DNA of 64,000 nt. It comes from Proteocatella sp041738345 (lineage in GTDB: Bacteria; Bacillota; Clostridia; Peptostreptococcales; Filifactoraceae). Position numbers and translations under genes: made by a program. The stretch lies in the NCBI GenBank assembly GCA_041738345.1, contig JBGSPX010000037.1:118901-182900 (forward strand), in the 5' to 3' direction. Within the stretch, counting starts at the first letter, position 1; each line of letters starts with the position of its first letter. Positions 25,639-34,922 of the stretch are shown here, in pieces. The notes beneath the pieces were generated by a model. It saw nothing but the letters and a program-made list of their open reading frames with translations. It did no database searches and was not told where the DNA came from.

Positions 25639-26784
25639 TTATTCTGAAATTGGTTTTCTTGGTGGTTTAGGCCCTGGAAACTGATAATATATAGACTTTA
25701 ACATACCATTATAAAGTTTACGCTTTTTAGCTGCTTTTTTATCAAATAATTCTTCTGCATTTTCAAGACTAGATATTAAATAAATAGACCATGTTGGAAG
25801 CTTTTTAAATACTTTACCTAACTCTTTATAAAGCGCAAATACCTCTTCTTTTTCGCCAAGTCTTTCTCCATAAGGCGGATTCGTTATTATAAATCCATAT
25901 TCACTTAATGACTTAAATTTCCTAACATCTCCTACTATAAAATCAATCAGATGGTCAACACCTGCAAGCTCCGCATTTGATCTCGCTAGTTTTACCATTT
26001 CAGGATCTATATCATATGCAAAAATCTTAAAATCTTTGCCATTTTCTTTTTCAATCGCTTCTTTTCTAGCTTCAATCCAGTCCTGTTTACTTATAAAAGA
26101 CAGTTCTTCGCCTTGAAAATTTCGATTTATGCCTGGCATCATATTTGCACCTATCATTGCAGCCTCAATTGCAATCGTTCCTGAACCGCACATTGGATCA
26201 ACAAGAAGTCTACTCTCATTCCAAGGTGTAAGCATTACCATAAATGCTGCCAAAGACTCTCTTATTGGCGCTCCCCCAGATAGCTCTCTATAGCCTCTTT
26301 TGTGAAGCGCTGGCCCTGTACTATCTATCGTAACTTGCACAATATCTTTGTTTATAAATACGTGAATTGGGTGAGTTCCACCTGTTTCTTCAAACCACTC
26401 CACATTATAAACTGATTTAAGTCTCTCTACCGCGGCTTTTTTAGTTATAGATTGAATATCAGAAACTGAAAAAAGCTTACTGTTTATAGATTTTGCTTTT
26501 GCTACAGGAAAGTTTGCATCCTTTGGTATAAATTTTTCAAGCGGAAGTGCTTTTACTTTTGAGAATAGCTGTTCAAAAGTAGTCGCTTTAAATTCACCTA
26601 ACTTGACAAGCACTCTTTCTGCACATCTAAGGGAAATATTTGCTACTGCTAGCCCTTTTCCATCCGTTTCAAAGGTAACTCTTCCATCAGATACATTTGT
26701 TACCGTAAAGCCTAAGTTTTTAAGTTCATATGATACTGTTGATTCCATACCGAACAAACATACTGCTATTGCTTCAAATTTCAT
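25639..26784 (-). CDS. THUMP-domain rRNA/tRNA guanine-N2 methyltransferase (RlmL/YpsC family)
   Basis: This protein has 381 residues from the ATG behind GAGGAG at 26784. A longer reading to 26832 has no ribosome site. Residues about 1-60 are a ferredoxin-like N-terminus, about 65-160 a THUMP RNA-binding domain (FSKVKALPLEKF, HPIHVFINKD), and 165-381 a Rossmann methyltransferase with DPMCGSGTIAIEAAM, AYDIDPEMV and the catalytic TNPPYGERLG. NPPY enzymes methylate an exocyclic amino group, and family members modify 23S rRNA at a guanine. Which nucleotide is modified here is inferred only from the family. Confidence 0.88.
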   Translation of the reverse strand: MKFEAIAVCLFGMESTVSYELKNLGFTVTNVSDGRVTFETDGKGLAVANISLRCAERVLVKLGEFKATTFEQLFSKVKALPLEKFIPKDANFPVAKAKSINSKLFSVSDIQSITKKAAVERLKSVYNVEWFEETGGTHPIHVFINKDIVQVTIDSTGPALHKRGYRELSGGAPIRESLAAFMVMLTPWNESRLLVDPMCGSGTIAIEAAMIGANMMPGINRNFQGEELSFISKQDWIEARKEAIEKENGKDFKIFAYDIDPEMVKLARSNAELAGVDHLIDFIVGDVRKFKSLSEYGFIITNPPYGERLGEKEEVFALYKELGKVFKKLPTWSIYLISSLENAEELFDKKAAKKRKLYNGMLKSIYYQFPGPKPPRKPISE

Positions 26785-26797
26785 TATTTTCTCCTCA

Positions 26798-27433
26798 TTA
26801 TAGGATTTCAAAAAACACTTTTTTAAAATCACTATTTTTAACCCACATATTTACATCATCTACTATATTTTCTAATTTTGATAAAGCTTCTCTTTCTATA
26901 ATAACCACCACAACTGACTTTAAAACCTTAATCTCAACTTTTGAAGTAGTTGCAGTTTTTAACAACATTTCGAGTTTATTAAGAGTATATTCATCATCAT
27001 TGTTAATCTCATCCAACTTATATTCATAAAAAACATCTTCGTTATTATCAAGCGCTTCATTTACAAGCTTATCCGCCTGCTTATTAAACTCACGTCTAAC
27101 ATGCGATACTGTAAACGATTTTAAGCTTCTGATTTCACTTTTTAATTCATCGTATAGAAGTTTTAGTTCTGGACTTTTGACCTTATATTCTCCTTTAAGC
27201 TGTTTTTCTACAAGCTGACTGTCCACAAAAACCTCAACATCATCAAAGCCAAGCTGCTTTGCTTTTTGTAACCCTCTTATTATAGCGGTATATTCAGCTA
27301 CATTGTTTGTTGCTATGCCAATTAATTGACCTGATTCAAAAACAGTAGCTTCTCCTAATTTTATAACATATCCAATAGCTGCTTCTCCAGGATTCCCTCT
27401 AGAGCCACCGTCCGAAAAAATTGTCGCTTTCAT
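26798..27433 (-). CDS. RNase HI-like protein with C-terminal extension
   Basis: This protein has 211 residues. Residues 1-125 carry the RNase H fold with all four acidic residues: Asp in FSDGGSRGNPG, Glu in NVAEYTAI, Asp in VFVDSQLV and Asp in NKQADKLVNEAL. It lacks the basic protrusion of E. coli RNase HI, like the short reverse-transcriptase-like group. Residues about 130-211 are an extra domain of two short alpha/beta units (KVEIKVLKSVVVVIIE), which I do not recognise. It should cut RNA in RNA:DNA hybrids. It lies between the methyltransferase and Nif3-like genes. Confidence 0.82.
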   Translation of the reverse strand: MKATIFSDGGSRGNPGEAAIGYVIKLGEATVFESGQLIGIATNNVAEYTAIIRGLQKAKQLGFDDVEVFVDSQLVEKQLKGEYKVKSPELKLLYDELKSEIRSLKSFTVSHVRREFNKQADKLVNEALDNNEDVFYEYKLDEINNDDEYTLNKLEMLLKTATTSKVEIKVLKSVVVVIIEREALSKLENIVDDVNMWVKNSDFKKVFFEIL

Positions 27434-27442
27434 AAGCTTCTC

Positions 27443-28222
27443 CTAAAGGTATTCAAATGGATTTACATCCACGGTAGATTTTACAAATTCTATATCTTTA
27501 AAGTCTGAAATATGTGTTTTTATAAAAGCTTCCATGGCTTCTGGGAATACACATTCCGTATCAAAATGACCTGCATCTATTACATTCATGCCCTTTTCTT
27601 TTAAATCAAGCGCATAGTGATATTTCAAATCTCCCGTTATAAAAACCTGCGCCCCTTTAGCAAATGCCATTTCACTATAATCAGCACCGCTTCCTGTTAC
27701 TATCGCCGCTTTGTTTACCATTCCATTAAGGTTCCCAGTAAAGCGAAGTGTATCTATATTAAGCTTAGTTTTTACCTTGTTTATAAATTGAGTCATAGGT
27801 AATTCTTCAAATTCAAAAATTCTGCAAATACCTACAGTTTCAGCATCAGATTTTATAATCTCCGAATTTTTTCCTTCTAGGAGCGACACTACATAATCAT
27901 TTAGTCCATCTTCAATTGCATCAAAATTCGTATGCGCGCTGTAAAGTGCGATATTATTTCTTACAAGTTCAAAAATAAGATTATCATTCTCACTCACTAT
28001 GGTTTTTAGCCCTGAAAATATAGCTGGATGATGAGTTATTATAAGATCAACTTGCTGTTCTTTTGCCATCTCAAATACAGATTTTGTAAGTTCAAGTGAA
28101 AGCAATACTTTTTTCACTTCTAAGTTTAAATCTCCTAGAAGAAGTCCTACATTATCCCATGACTCTGCAATTTCTTTTTTTAGTTTTAAATCTAAAATCT
28201 CAGATATTTTTTTAAGCTTCAT
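27443..28222 (-). CDS. Nif3-like dinuclear metal centre protein
   Basis: This 259-residue protein has the metal ligands of the family: WDNVGLLLGD, THHPAIF, SAHTNFDAIEDGLN, and near the end DAGHFDTE. It is the short form, without the PII-like insert of the Bacillus homologue YqfO. The family binds two divalent metals and may hydrolyse an unknown substrate (GTP cyclohydrolase I type 2 annotations are unsupported here). Its gene follows trmK by 13 bases, a pairing common in Bacillota. Confidence 0.9.
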   Translation of the reverse strand: MKLKKISEILDLKLKKEIAESWDNVGLLLGDLNLEVKKVLLSLELTKSVFEMAKEQQVDLIITHHPAIFSGLKTIVSENDNLIFELVRNNIALYSAHTNFDAIEDGLNDYVVSLLEGKNSEIIKSDAETVGICRIFEFEELPMTQFINKVKTKLNIDTLRFTGNLNGMVNKAAIVTGSGADYSEMAFAKGAQVFITGDLKYHYALDLKEKGMNVIDAGHFDTECVFPEAMEAFIKTHISDFKDIEFVKSTVDVNPFEYL

Positions 28223-28235
28223 AAAGCCTCCTGTC

Positions 28236-28949
28236 TTAACGATTTATAAGATTTTCTAAACGCTCTATTTTACAAACAACTTCCTCATATCTTGACTCAA
28301 CGCTCTTTCTATCTAAAGTTTCAAGCTGTGCTTTTATCTTTAGCTGTTCTTTTAGTTTATAATCGAGAAGCTCTAAGCGCAATTCTTTTTGAGCTTTATC
28401 ATTGCTCTCAATTATAGCTTTTCCTATCTCATAATCAGTTTCAGACTCATAATTAAGCATTTTGTAAGCTTCATCATATTTAGCTTTTATAATATGATAA
28501 ATTCTACCATCTGCCTTTGCAAGTTTTTCTTCAATTATAGTAAATTTTTCTTCTTCAAAAAATTTTCTTACAGATTCTGGTGACTGCACTGGTTGCACAA
28601 TAAATTCAATATCATTATTTTTTATATACTCTAATTTTTGAGATATCAGCTCAGATATAAGAATTCCACCCATACCTGCAAGTACTATAGTATCTAGCTT
28701 ATCCTCTTGCTTTATAACCATAAGCCCAGAGCCTAATCTAGTCTCAATTTTATTTTGAAGCTTTTCTTTTTTTACTTCCTCAATCGCTTTAGCAAGTGAA
28801 CCCTTGCTTACATCCGAAGCAATAGCCTTATCTATTTTACTATTTTTTATAAGATATATTGGCAGATATCCATGGTCTGTGCCCACATCAAGTAAAGTGC
28901 CTTTTCTTGACACCATATCTGCAATTGTCATTAATCTATTATCTATCAT
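28236..28949 (-). CDS. trmK: tRNA (adenine-22 N1) methyltransferase
   Basis: This protein has 237 residues. A Rossmann methyltransferase domain (1-160) has LLDVGTDHGYLPIYL, AIASDVSKGSL, TRLGSGL and VLAGMGGILISELI. A C-terminal coiled-coil follows (LRLELLDYKLKEQLKIKAQLE). This arrangement is that of TrmK, which methylates N1 of A22 in tRNA using S-adenosylmethionine. It is followed by the Nif3-like gene, the conserved order. Confidence 0.93.
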   Translation of the reverse strand: MIDNRLMTIADMVSRKGTLLDVGTDHGYLPIYLIKNSKIDKAIASDVSKGSLAKAIEEVKKEKLQNKIETRLGSGLMVIKQEDKLDTIVLAGMGGILISELISQKLEYIKNNDIEFIVQPVQSPESVRKFFEEEKFTIIEEKLAKADGRIYHIIKAKYDEAYKMLNYESETDYEIGKAIIESNDKAQKELRLELLDYKLKEQLKIKAQLETLDRKSVESRYEEVVCKIERLENLINR

Positions 28950-28970
28950 AATTCATCTCCGTAATTTATA

Positions 28971-29010
28971 AGACCTATTACCAAGTATGTCTCAATAATA
29001 GGTCCTTTTT
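28971..29010. terminator. Hairpin downstream of the ABC-F gene
   Basis: AGACCTATTA pairs with TAATAGGTCT around a 15-base loop. The T-run is on the plus-strand side (CCTTTTT), while the gene that needs a terminator is on the minus strand, where only TTATAAATT follows. The role is therefore uncertain. Confidence 0.4.
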
Positions 29011-29011
29011 A

Positions 29012-30568
29012 CTAAACTATCTTATTTGTCCAATCTTCTATATTCCAAACCTCATCTACTATATCAGTATAAAACTCAGGTTCATGCGATACAAGTACCA
29101 CAGTACCTTTGAATTCTCTTATAGCTTTTTTTAGTTCATCCTTAGCCTCAACATCTAAATGGTTTGTAGGCTCATCCAGCACTAAAAAGTTTATGTCTTT
29201 AAGCAGGATTTTACAAAGTCTTACCTTTGCATTTTCTCCTCCAGAAAGTACCATCATCTGGCTTGTTATATGTTCATTAGTAAGTCCACATCTTGCAAGT
29301 TCAAGTCTTACCTCGTGGTTTGAAAGATTTGGATAAGTGTTCCAAACTTCTTCAAGTGCAGTATTTCTATTTTTCTTAGAATCTTCTTGCTCAAAGAAAC
29401 CATATTCTACATGCTGACCAAATTTCACAGAACCACTTATAGGTTTTTGAAGTCCAAGCATAGTTTTAAGCAGCGTAGACTTTCCAAGTCCATTTACTCC
29501 TTTTATCGCAATCTTTTTATTACGTTCAACTACAAACGATACTGGCTTAGTAAGTGGCTCATTATAACCTATTACTAAATCTTCTGCCTCTATTATAAAC
29601 TTAGACGGAGTTCTAGCTTCATTAAATGAAAATGTAGGTTTTATCTTTTCTCTAGGTTTTTCTATCATTTCCATCTTTTCAAGCTGCTTCATTCTACTCT
29701 TTGCACGTCCAGTTGTAGATATTCTAGCTTTGTTTCTAGCAATGAAATCTTCTAATTTTTCAACTTCTTTCTGTTGTTTTTCATATGCTATTTCGTGTTG
29801 TTTTTTCTTTAAATCATAAAGTCTTTCAAACTCATCATAATTTCCTACATATCTTGTAAGATTTCCATTTTCAACATGGTATATTATATTAGTTACCTCA
29901 TTTATAAATGGCACATCATGTGATATAAGGATAAATGCATTTTCATAATTATTAAGATACTTCTTAAGCCACTCAATATGCTCAAAATCAAGATAGTTCG
30001 TAGGCTCGTCTAGAAGTAGAATCGTAGGATTTTTTAAAAGTAGCTTTGTAAGCAGTACTTTTGTTCTTTGCCCTCCAGAAAGCTCATTTACAAGACTGTC
30101 TAGCCCTATTTCTCTAAGACCAAGTCCACCTGCAACCTCTTCTATTTTAGAATCTATAACATAAAATCCACTTTCATCTAAAATAGTCTGAATTTCTGCC
30201 GCTTCTTCCATCATAGAATCCATCTTATCAGGGTCAGCCTCTGCCATATCTTCATAAAGCTTAAGCATTTCTTCTTCAATTTTATACATATCATCAAAGG
30301 CTTCTCTTAGAGTTTCTCTTATTGTCGTCCCATCTTTTAGAGATGCATGCTGATCTAGATACCCTACTGTAACGTGATTTGACCAACTTACCTCACCTTG
30401 GTCTGGCATAAGGTTTCCAGTTATTATATTCATAAACGTGGATTTTCCTTCACCATTTGCTCCAATAAGAGCTACGTGTTCTCCTTTTAAAAGTCTAAAA
30501 GAAACATCTTCTAAAATTACTCTTGAACCAAAACCATGGCTCACATCTTTTACTACTAAAACGCTCAT
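29012..30568 (-). CDS. ABC-F family ATPase (YbiT/YkpA-like)
   Basis: This protein has 518 residues and two ABC domains without membrane parts. Walker A motifs are GANGEGKST (about 36-44) and GVNGLGKST. The signatures are LSGGQRTKV and LSGGENAKV, and the Walker B motifs ILLLDEPTNYLD and FLVLDEPTNHLD. Between them lies the charged linker (YEKQQKEVEKLEDFIARNKA) that in ABC-F proteins reaches the ribosomal P-site tRNA. It probably acts on translation. The sequence resembles the YbiT/YkpA subgroup more than drug-resistance members. This is a judgement from general features. It is a single-gene unit. Confidence 0.9.
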   Translation of the reverse strand: MSVLVVKDVSHGFGSRVILEDVSFRLLKGEHVALIGANGEGKSTFMNIITGNLMPDQGEVSWSNHVTVGYLDQHASLKDGTTIRETLREAFDDMYKIEEEMLKLYEDMAEADPDKMDSMMEEAAEIQTILDESGFYVIDSKIEEVAGGLGLREIGLDSLVNELSGGQRTKVLLTKLLLKNPTILLLDEPTNYLDFEHIEWLKKYLNNYENAFILISHDVPFINEVTNIIYHVENGNLTRYVGNYDEFERLYDLKKKQHEIAYEKQQKEVEKLEDFIARNKARISTTGRAKSRMKQLEKMEMIEKPREKIKPTFSFNEARTPSKFIIEAEDLVIGYNEPLTKPVSFVVERNKKIAIKGVNGLGKSTLLKTMLGLQKPISGSVKFGQHVEYGFFEQEDSKKNRNTALEEVWNTYPNLSNHEVRLELARCGLTNEHITSQMMVLSGGENAKVRLCKILLKDINFLVLDEPTNHLDVEAKDELKKAIREFKGTVVLVSHEPEFYTDIVDEVWNIEDWTNKIV

Positions 30569-30674
30569 CTATATTATCTCCTAAAAATTATAATTTAATC
30601 TTCGCACAACTATTCATAATTATAACATATTTAGGTATTTTTCGTCTATAGTCTTTACGCTTATAAGCTTAGCT

Positions 30675-31820
30675 TTACAGCTTTTGATAAGTGTTTTCCT
30701 TGCCTTCTTCCCAAATCGCAATTTCTTTTAGCCTTGAAATTATTGGAAGTGATTGTGTACATTGAATTTCACAAGCTTTACAGCCTATGCAATCTTTAGC
30801 GTGACCTACTGTATTTGCTGTATAATTCCAGTATTCAAGCCCGTACACTATATTTTTCATTTCTTCATCAGATTTTCCAAACATCTGCTTTTCATTATAC
30901 ATAAGCATATAAGCAGGTACATTTATCTCCTTTGGACAGACTTTGCAATAAGAACACCCTGTACACATTTCACTCGTTACACAAGAAAAATGATTTAAAA
31001 GAGCTTCCCTATCTTCTTTTGTAAAAACTCTATTCTCATCTGCAATTCTACATGCCTCATCGATTTCTCTTTTGTTGCTAAAACCTATAAGCGATACGGT
31101 TATCTCAGGAGAGTTTATGTTGAATCTTAATGCTGCCTCAGTTGGAGTTTCTCCAGACTTTGCAAGAAATGCAAGTTCTTTTTCATGAGACGGGATTGTA
31201 CCTCCACTAAGTGGGTTCATCGCTACAACCCCATAACCCCTATCATAGGCATACTGAATTCCTTTCCAGCGGTAAGGATAATTCAGTATATTTATTCCCA
31301 TTGTAACCCCTTGAAATTTCTCCTCATCAAGTACACTTTCCACTTCATCTCCTGGCTGATGCGAAGAAAATACAATATGATCTATAAGTCCTAGCTTTTG
31401 ACATTCTAAAAGCCCTTCATACTGCCCCCCTTCACTCATACAAGCATTATACTGAGTATAATTTTTAAGTCCCCAAACATTATAAAAATCTATTTTTTCA
31501 ACCCCAAGTCTTTGAATAGAACGTTTAACCGCTTCTATAGCTTTTTCCTTAGTATCAAATACCATAGGCTTTCCCTTAGTTGATATGTAAAAATCATTTT
31601 TCCCTTGTGCTTTCAGTTTTCTTATCCCAACTCCAATTATATCCTCCGAGCGGTCATCTACATATCCTGGCGCTGTATCAAAATAATTTATGCCCTTTTC
31701 ATAAGCATATATCACAAGCTCCGCATTTTCCTCATTTGTCTTTGACTTGTCAAAACGCAGTCCTCCAAACCCTACCGATGATACTATTTTATCCGTTCCC
31801 GGATACTTTACATATTTCAT
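30675..31820 (-). CDS. Aldo/keto reductase with C-terminal ferredoxin-like cluster domain
   Basis: This protein has 381 residues and starts after AAAGGGAG. Residues 1-270 are the aldo/keto reductase barrel: FGGLRF, INYFDTAPGYVDD (catalytic Asp and Tyr) and YISTKGKP (Lys). The position of the usual catalytic His is Asn (DFYNVWG). Residues about 290-365 hold two cysteine groups, CTGCSYCKVCP and CIGCKACEIQC, fitting two 4Fe-4S clusters. Such fused proteins are common in Clostridia as predicted oxidoreductases. The substrate is unknown and the missing His means a non-classical mechanism or an altered substrate. Confidence 0.85.
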   Translation of the reverse strand: MKYVKYPGTDKIVSSVGFGGLRFDKSKTNEENAELVIYAYEKGINYFDTAPGYVDDRSEDIIGVGIRKLKAQGKNDFYISTKGKPMVFDTKEKAIEAVKRSIQRLGVEKIDFYNVWGLKNYTQYNACMSEGGQYEGLLECQKLGLIDHIVFSSHQPGDEVESVLDEEKFQGVTMGINILNYPYRWKGIQYAYDRGYGVVAMNPLSGGTIPSHEKELAFLAKSGETPTEAALRFNINSPEITVSLIGFSNKREIDEACRIADENRVFTKEDREALLNHFSCVTSEMCTGCSYCKVCPKEINVPAYMLMYNEKQMFGKSDEEMKNIVYGLEYWNYTANTVGHAKDCIGCKACEIQCTQSLPIISRLKEIAIWEEGKENTYQKL

Positions 31821-31844
31821 AATTATAACTCCCTTTCACAATTT

Positions 31845-31958
31845 TTATTTTTTTCTTAAATACCCTATACTAAACTTTATTAAAGCACCAAAACATATAC
31901 CTACCCCTATTATTATTGTTAAATTTAACAAATTAAACATAATTTGAAATTTATTCAT
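31845..31958 (-). CDS. Small single-span membrane protein (37 residues)
   Basis: The ATG overlaps the TGA stop of the preceding gene (ATGA), with GAAGGGG about 15 bases before it. The 37-residue product begins MNKFQIMFNLLNLTIIIGVG, continues ICFGALIKFSIGYL and ends in RKK. One transmembrane helix (about residues 8-28) and a positive tail are evident. I do not recognise it. The overlap with the 110-residue gene suggests that the two are made together. Confidence 0.5.
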   Translation of the reverse strand: MNKFQIMFNLLNLTIIIGVGICFGALIKFSIGYLRKK

Positions 31959-32287
31959 CCTTTTATGCCCCTTTCTTCGTTTAACATATCTTCATAAAGT
32001 TTTATTTCAACTTCAAGTTCTTTTAGTGATAATTTTTTATGCAAATTTAAATGCATACGATATCTATACATTAAAGATTCTCTTAATGGTTGAAATTTAA
32101 AAGGTTCTCCGCTTAAATCTAATTGTCCTTCAAAACGAAGTCTTGCTATCTGATCATCCATTACTGCTATATAAAGACAAGCTTCGGTATATTTTTTTAA
32201 TGAAACTCTTGGCTTAAATTTCCTAATAAAAGAAAGTGTAGCTACACTAGATAAAAATGTAATTGATGCTATAGTTTTTTTATTCAT
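31955..32287 (-). CDS. Hypothetical protein with N-terminal membrane anchor
   Basis: This 110-residue protein starts after AAAAAAGGAG. Residues 5-22 (TIASITFLSSVATLSFIRKF) form a short hydrophobic segment, followed by a basic patch and two amphipathic helices (KKLSLKELEVEIKLYEDML). The family is unknown to me. It precedes the small single-span protein with a 4-base overlap. Together they may form a two-component membrane unit, but nothing in the sequence suggests a function. Confidence 0.6.
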   Translation of the reverse strand: MNKKTIASITFLSSVATLSFIRKFKPRVSLKKYTEACLYIAVMDDQIARLRFEGQLDLSGEPFKFQPLRESLMYRYRMHLNLHKKLSLKELEVEIKLYEDMLNEERGIKG

Positions 32288-32352
32288 CTGAGACTCCTTT
32301 TTTTACACTATTTAAAGAAATTATATCATATTTTAGAATAACTTGCTCTCCT

Positions 32353-32388
32353 AAAAAAACCTCGCAATCTTTAGTTTTGATTGCAAGG
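32353..32388 (-). terminator. Terminator of the glycosyltransferase operon
   Basis: On the minus strand CCTTGCAATC pairs with GATTGCGAGG (one wobble) across a 9-base loop, then TTTTTTT. It follows the stop of the 415-residue gene. Confidence 0.8.
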
Positions 32389-32398
32389 CTTCTAATAA

Positions 32399-33646
32399 CT
32401 ATTTATTTTTTAGCTCATTTATTATTTTTGACCATGCTTTTTTTGTATCTTCAAAATCTTGAAAATGTGATTGAACGTTTTTATCATAAAATTCTAATTC
32501 TAATAATATATTATTAAAATTAGAATTTCCGAAATAATCACAAATTTTTGGAATAACAGACGCAAGATTTGTTTTCATTTTTAATATTTCTGATTCATAA
32601 CTTTCTCTATTTGTTATATAAAGTAAAAGTGGTTTATACCTAATCCAACCAATCGTAGCCTTTAAAAATCTTTCAGTTATTATATCCGAATCTATTGTAA
32701 TTGATTTTAATTCATTCGGGAGTACACCCAAGAGCAAATGTTCATATACCGAAAATCCATCATGAAAAGTATAGCATGGAACTTTTCTTATATTACAATC
32801 TCCAATACAGGTACTCAAGAAAGTATCTTCGCCTCTTGCTTCCGGTGGATTATAAAAAGGAAATATTTTATCAATATTTTTTAAGTTAAAGCCTAAATTT
32901 GCCCCTGATATAAATTTCATTCCTCCTATTTCTTTTACAACTTCTATTTTTTTGTTATTAATTATATCTAAATCTGCGTAAGTTACTCCACCATCATCCA
33001 TTTTCAATTTAATAGATTCCCAATTTACAATATCATTACTTATTGCTTCAATAAAGAGTTTAAAATCACTTTCTTTAAGTTTTTCATTAAAAACTAACTG
33101 TGGAATTGGAGATATATATCCACAATGATGCCCATGAGTCATATCTGCATATTGAATATTTTGAATATGAGTTGATAAAACTTCTTGACCTTTCCAAACT
33201 ATACTATCTTTAATTTTAATTACGGCTATAGGATATTCATCATCATCAAGAAATACCAAATAATCCATTTTATTTTTTAAGGCAAAATATAATATTGCAT
33301 TTCTTTTCATTGCATAACCTTCACCAAATATTAAATCAGCTTCTCTTGAATTAATAATTCCATGTTTGACTAGTTGCTGAGCTTCATTCGATATTGATGA
33401 ATTTCCTAAATAATATGCTGAGTCAACACTATCTAATATTTCTTCATCTGTAATTTTATAATCACTAACCTTAGTTTTTTTATAATTCAAATCATATGCT
33501 ACAAAAAGATGGAGTATACTATTCTCACTAACACTATTTTGTGATTCATTCCAATTATCTACATATGTTTTTACAATTTTTTTAAAATTTTTACGACCTG
33601 TAACAAAACCTACCCCAACATTTATCTTATCTTGTTCAATTTTCAC
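32399..33646 (-). CDS. Glycosyltransferase-like protein (GT-A fold, uncharacterised)
   Basis: This protein has 415 residues and starts at GTG after GGGGGA, overlapping the previous frame by 11 bases. The central part has a DXD-like metal motif in MDYLVFLDDDEYPIA, preceded by EGYAMKRNAILYFALKNK, which resembles the nucleotide-sugar side of family 2-like enzymes. Later marks are MKFISGANLGFNL and PEARGEDTFLSTC, the latter placed like the catalytic ED of GT2 enzymes. No transmembrane segment is visible, so it should be cytoplasmic or loosely membrane bound. The acceptor may be a surface protein or polymer (inference). It is the last gene of the accessory block that starts with the lysine-rich small protein. 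Confidence 0.65.
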   Translation of the reverse strand: MKIEQDKINVGVGFVTGRKNFKKIVKTYVDNWNESQNSVSENSILHLFVAYDLNYKKTKVSDYKITDEEILDSVDSAYYLGNSSISNEAQQLVKHGIINSREADLIFGEGYAMKRNAILYFALKNKMDYLVFLDDDEYPIAVIKIKDSIVWKGQEVLSTHIQNIQYADMTHGHHCGYISPIPQLVFNEKLKESDFKLFIEAISNDIVNWESIKLKMDDGGVTYADLDIINNKKIEVVKEIGGMKFISGANLGFNLKNIDKIFPFYNPPEARGEDTFLSTCIGDCNIRKVPCYTFHDGFSVYEHLLLGVLPNELKSITIDSDIITERFLKATIGWIRYKPLLLYITNRESYESEILKMKTNLASVIPKICDYFGNSNFNNILLELEFYDKNVQSHFQDFEDTKKAWSKIINELKNK

Positions 33647-34034
33647 AAATCCCCCATTCTTCCCACTTAACTAGATTAGGATTTATATCTAAAATAGAAT
33701 CATATTGTGCTTTTATTCCATATATAGCGTCTGGATCTAATTTTTTATATCTACTATACTTACCTTCTCGGTCTTCTTTTCTTGACCACCCCAAATGCTT
33801 TACTCTAAATTCAGTTATAGTTTTTTTAAAAAAAGACGTATTTACTGGAAATCTGCCACAGTGCTGTGCCTTTTCATTCCATGTATAATTTATTTCAGGT
33901 TTATATCTTATTAAAAATGGATTATATCTATTATGTGCATTCCAATATTCATCTTCTATAATTTCATCTGCATCTAAGTTTAAAATCCAATCTGGATTTG
34001 TTTTTATAGTTTCATCCCATTGTTTTTTCTTCAT
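33636..34034 (-). pseudogene. N-terminally truncated family 2 glycosyltransferase
   Basis: The 132-residue frame begins in what is normally the middle of a GT2 catalytic domain: DWILNLDADEIIEDEYW contains the DXD motif. It ends with HLGWSRKEDREGKYSRYKKL, a tail common in SunS-like GT2 enzymes. About 90-100 N-terminal residues carrying the nucleotide-binding strands are absent. The upstream gene ends two bases before the ATG and no ribosome site precedes it. I therefore call it a remnant of a third glycosyltransferase left after a deletion. A trans-acting fragment complementing a neighbour is possible but unlikely. Confidence 0.6.
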
Positions 34035-34036
34035 TT

Positions 34037-34876
34037 TTAACTATCGTAGACAGTGTTATTTTGTTTTGTTTTTTTATTATTTTGATTATAATAATCCACT
34101 CCACTTAAGTCAGACTCCCGATATATATGATACGCTGGATAAGATGTGTCTACAAAAAGTTCAATTCCAAGCACAGCTGCTCTTATACAAAAAAATCTAT
34201 CTTCCCCATGTATTGTAAGATTTTTAATAGACTTGAAATTCACACCCTTTAAAAGTGCACTTTTACTAATTAATGTACACGCTCCTAATCCACCAACTTC
34301 ATACACGCCTTCTTCTTTGAGTTGATTTAAAAAATCCACCTTACGACTATTCATAGTTTCTTCACTAAGAATTTCTCCTAATTCTTTAGGAACTAAATCA
34401 TATTCATCAAATAGCCAAACATTAGGTTCTAGTGGCATATTTTCATGCCATTTTGTCCAAAAAATTTCAGATAAAATCTCTTTATCTTTGGATTTTAAAT
34501 ATTCAATTATATTTGGATGTAGTATTAAATCAGAATCTACAAAAAATAAATAGTCATAGTCATTTTTAATTGCATAGTCTATAATTAAATTTTTATAGTT
34601 AGCAACTTTTAACATTAGATTATCATTCCATTGATGAGAACTACTATTACAAATATACACGCCCGTTTCATTTCCTTTTATAATTACTACCTCTGAATCA
34701 TATCTATTAAATTTGCTCAAAATATCACTAGATAATACATCTTCATTATCATCTACAAACATATAATCTATGTTAACATTATCCCTTGAAAGTTTTTTTA
34801 ATGATTCTAAAAAAACTTTTAATATTTCTGCTTTTTGATATATTGGGCTTCCAACTAAAACTCTTTTCTTGTTCAA
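34037..34876 (-). CDS. Family 2-like glycosyltransferase
   Basis: This protein has 279 residues and starts at TTG about 12 bases after AAAGGGG. The GT-A fold is suggested by RVLVGSPIYQKAEILKVFLE at the start, DYMFVDDNED, the DXD motif YLFFVDSDLIL and the late EDRFFC. The C-terminal part is short and polar, ending NNKKTKQNNTVYDS, with no membrane span. The nucleotide sugar and acceptor are not predictable. The neighbours are two further glycosyltransferase-like frames and a small lysine-rich protein, so modification of a surface or secreted polypeptide is a reasonable idea (inference). Confidence 0.7.
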   Translation of the reverse strand: MNKKRVLVGSPIYQKAEILKVFLESLKKLSRDNVNIDYMFVDDNEDVLSSDILSKFNRYDSEVVIIKGNETGVYICNSSSHQWNDNLMLKVANYKNLIIDYAIKNDYDYLFFVDSDLILHPNIIEYLKSKDKEILSEIFWTKWHENMPLEPNVWLFDEYDLVPKELGEILSEETMNSRKVDFLNQLKEEGVYEVGGLGACTLISKSALLKGVNFKSIKNLTIHGEDRFFCIRAAVLGIELFVDTSYPAYHIYRESDLSGVDYYNQNNKKTKQNNTVYDS

Positions 34877-34922
34877 AATTTAACAACCCCTTTCTTGAAT
34901 CATTTTTTTATTTATTAAAATA

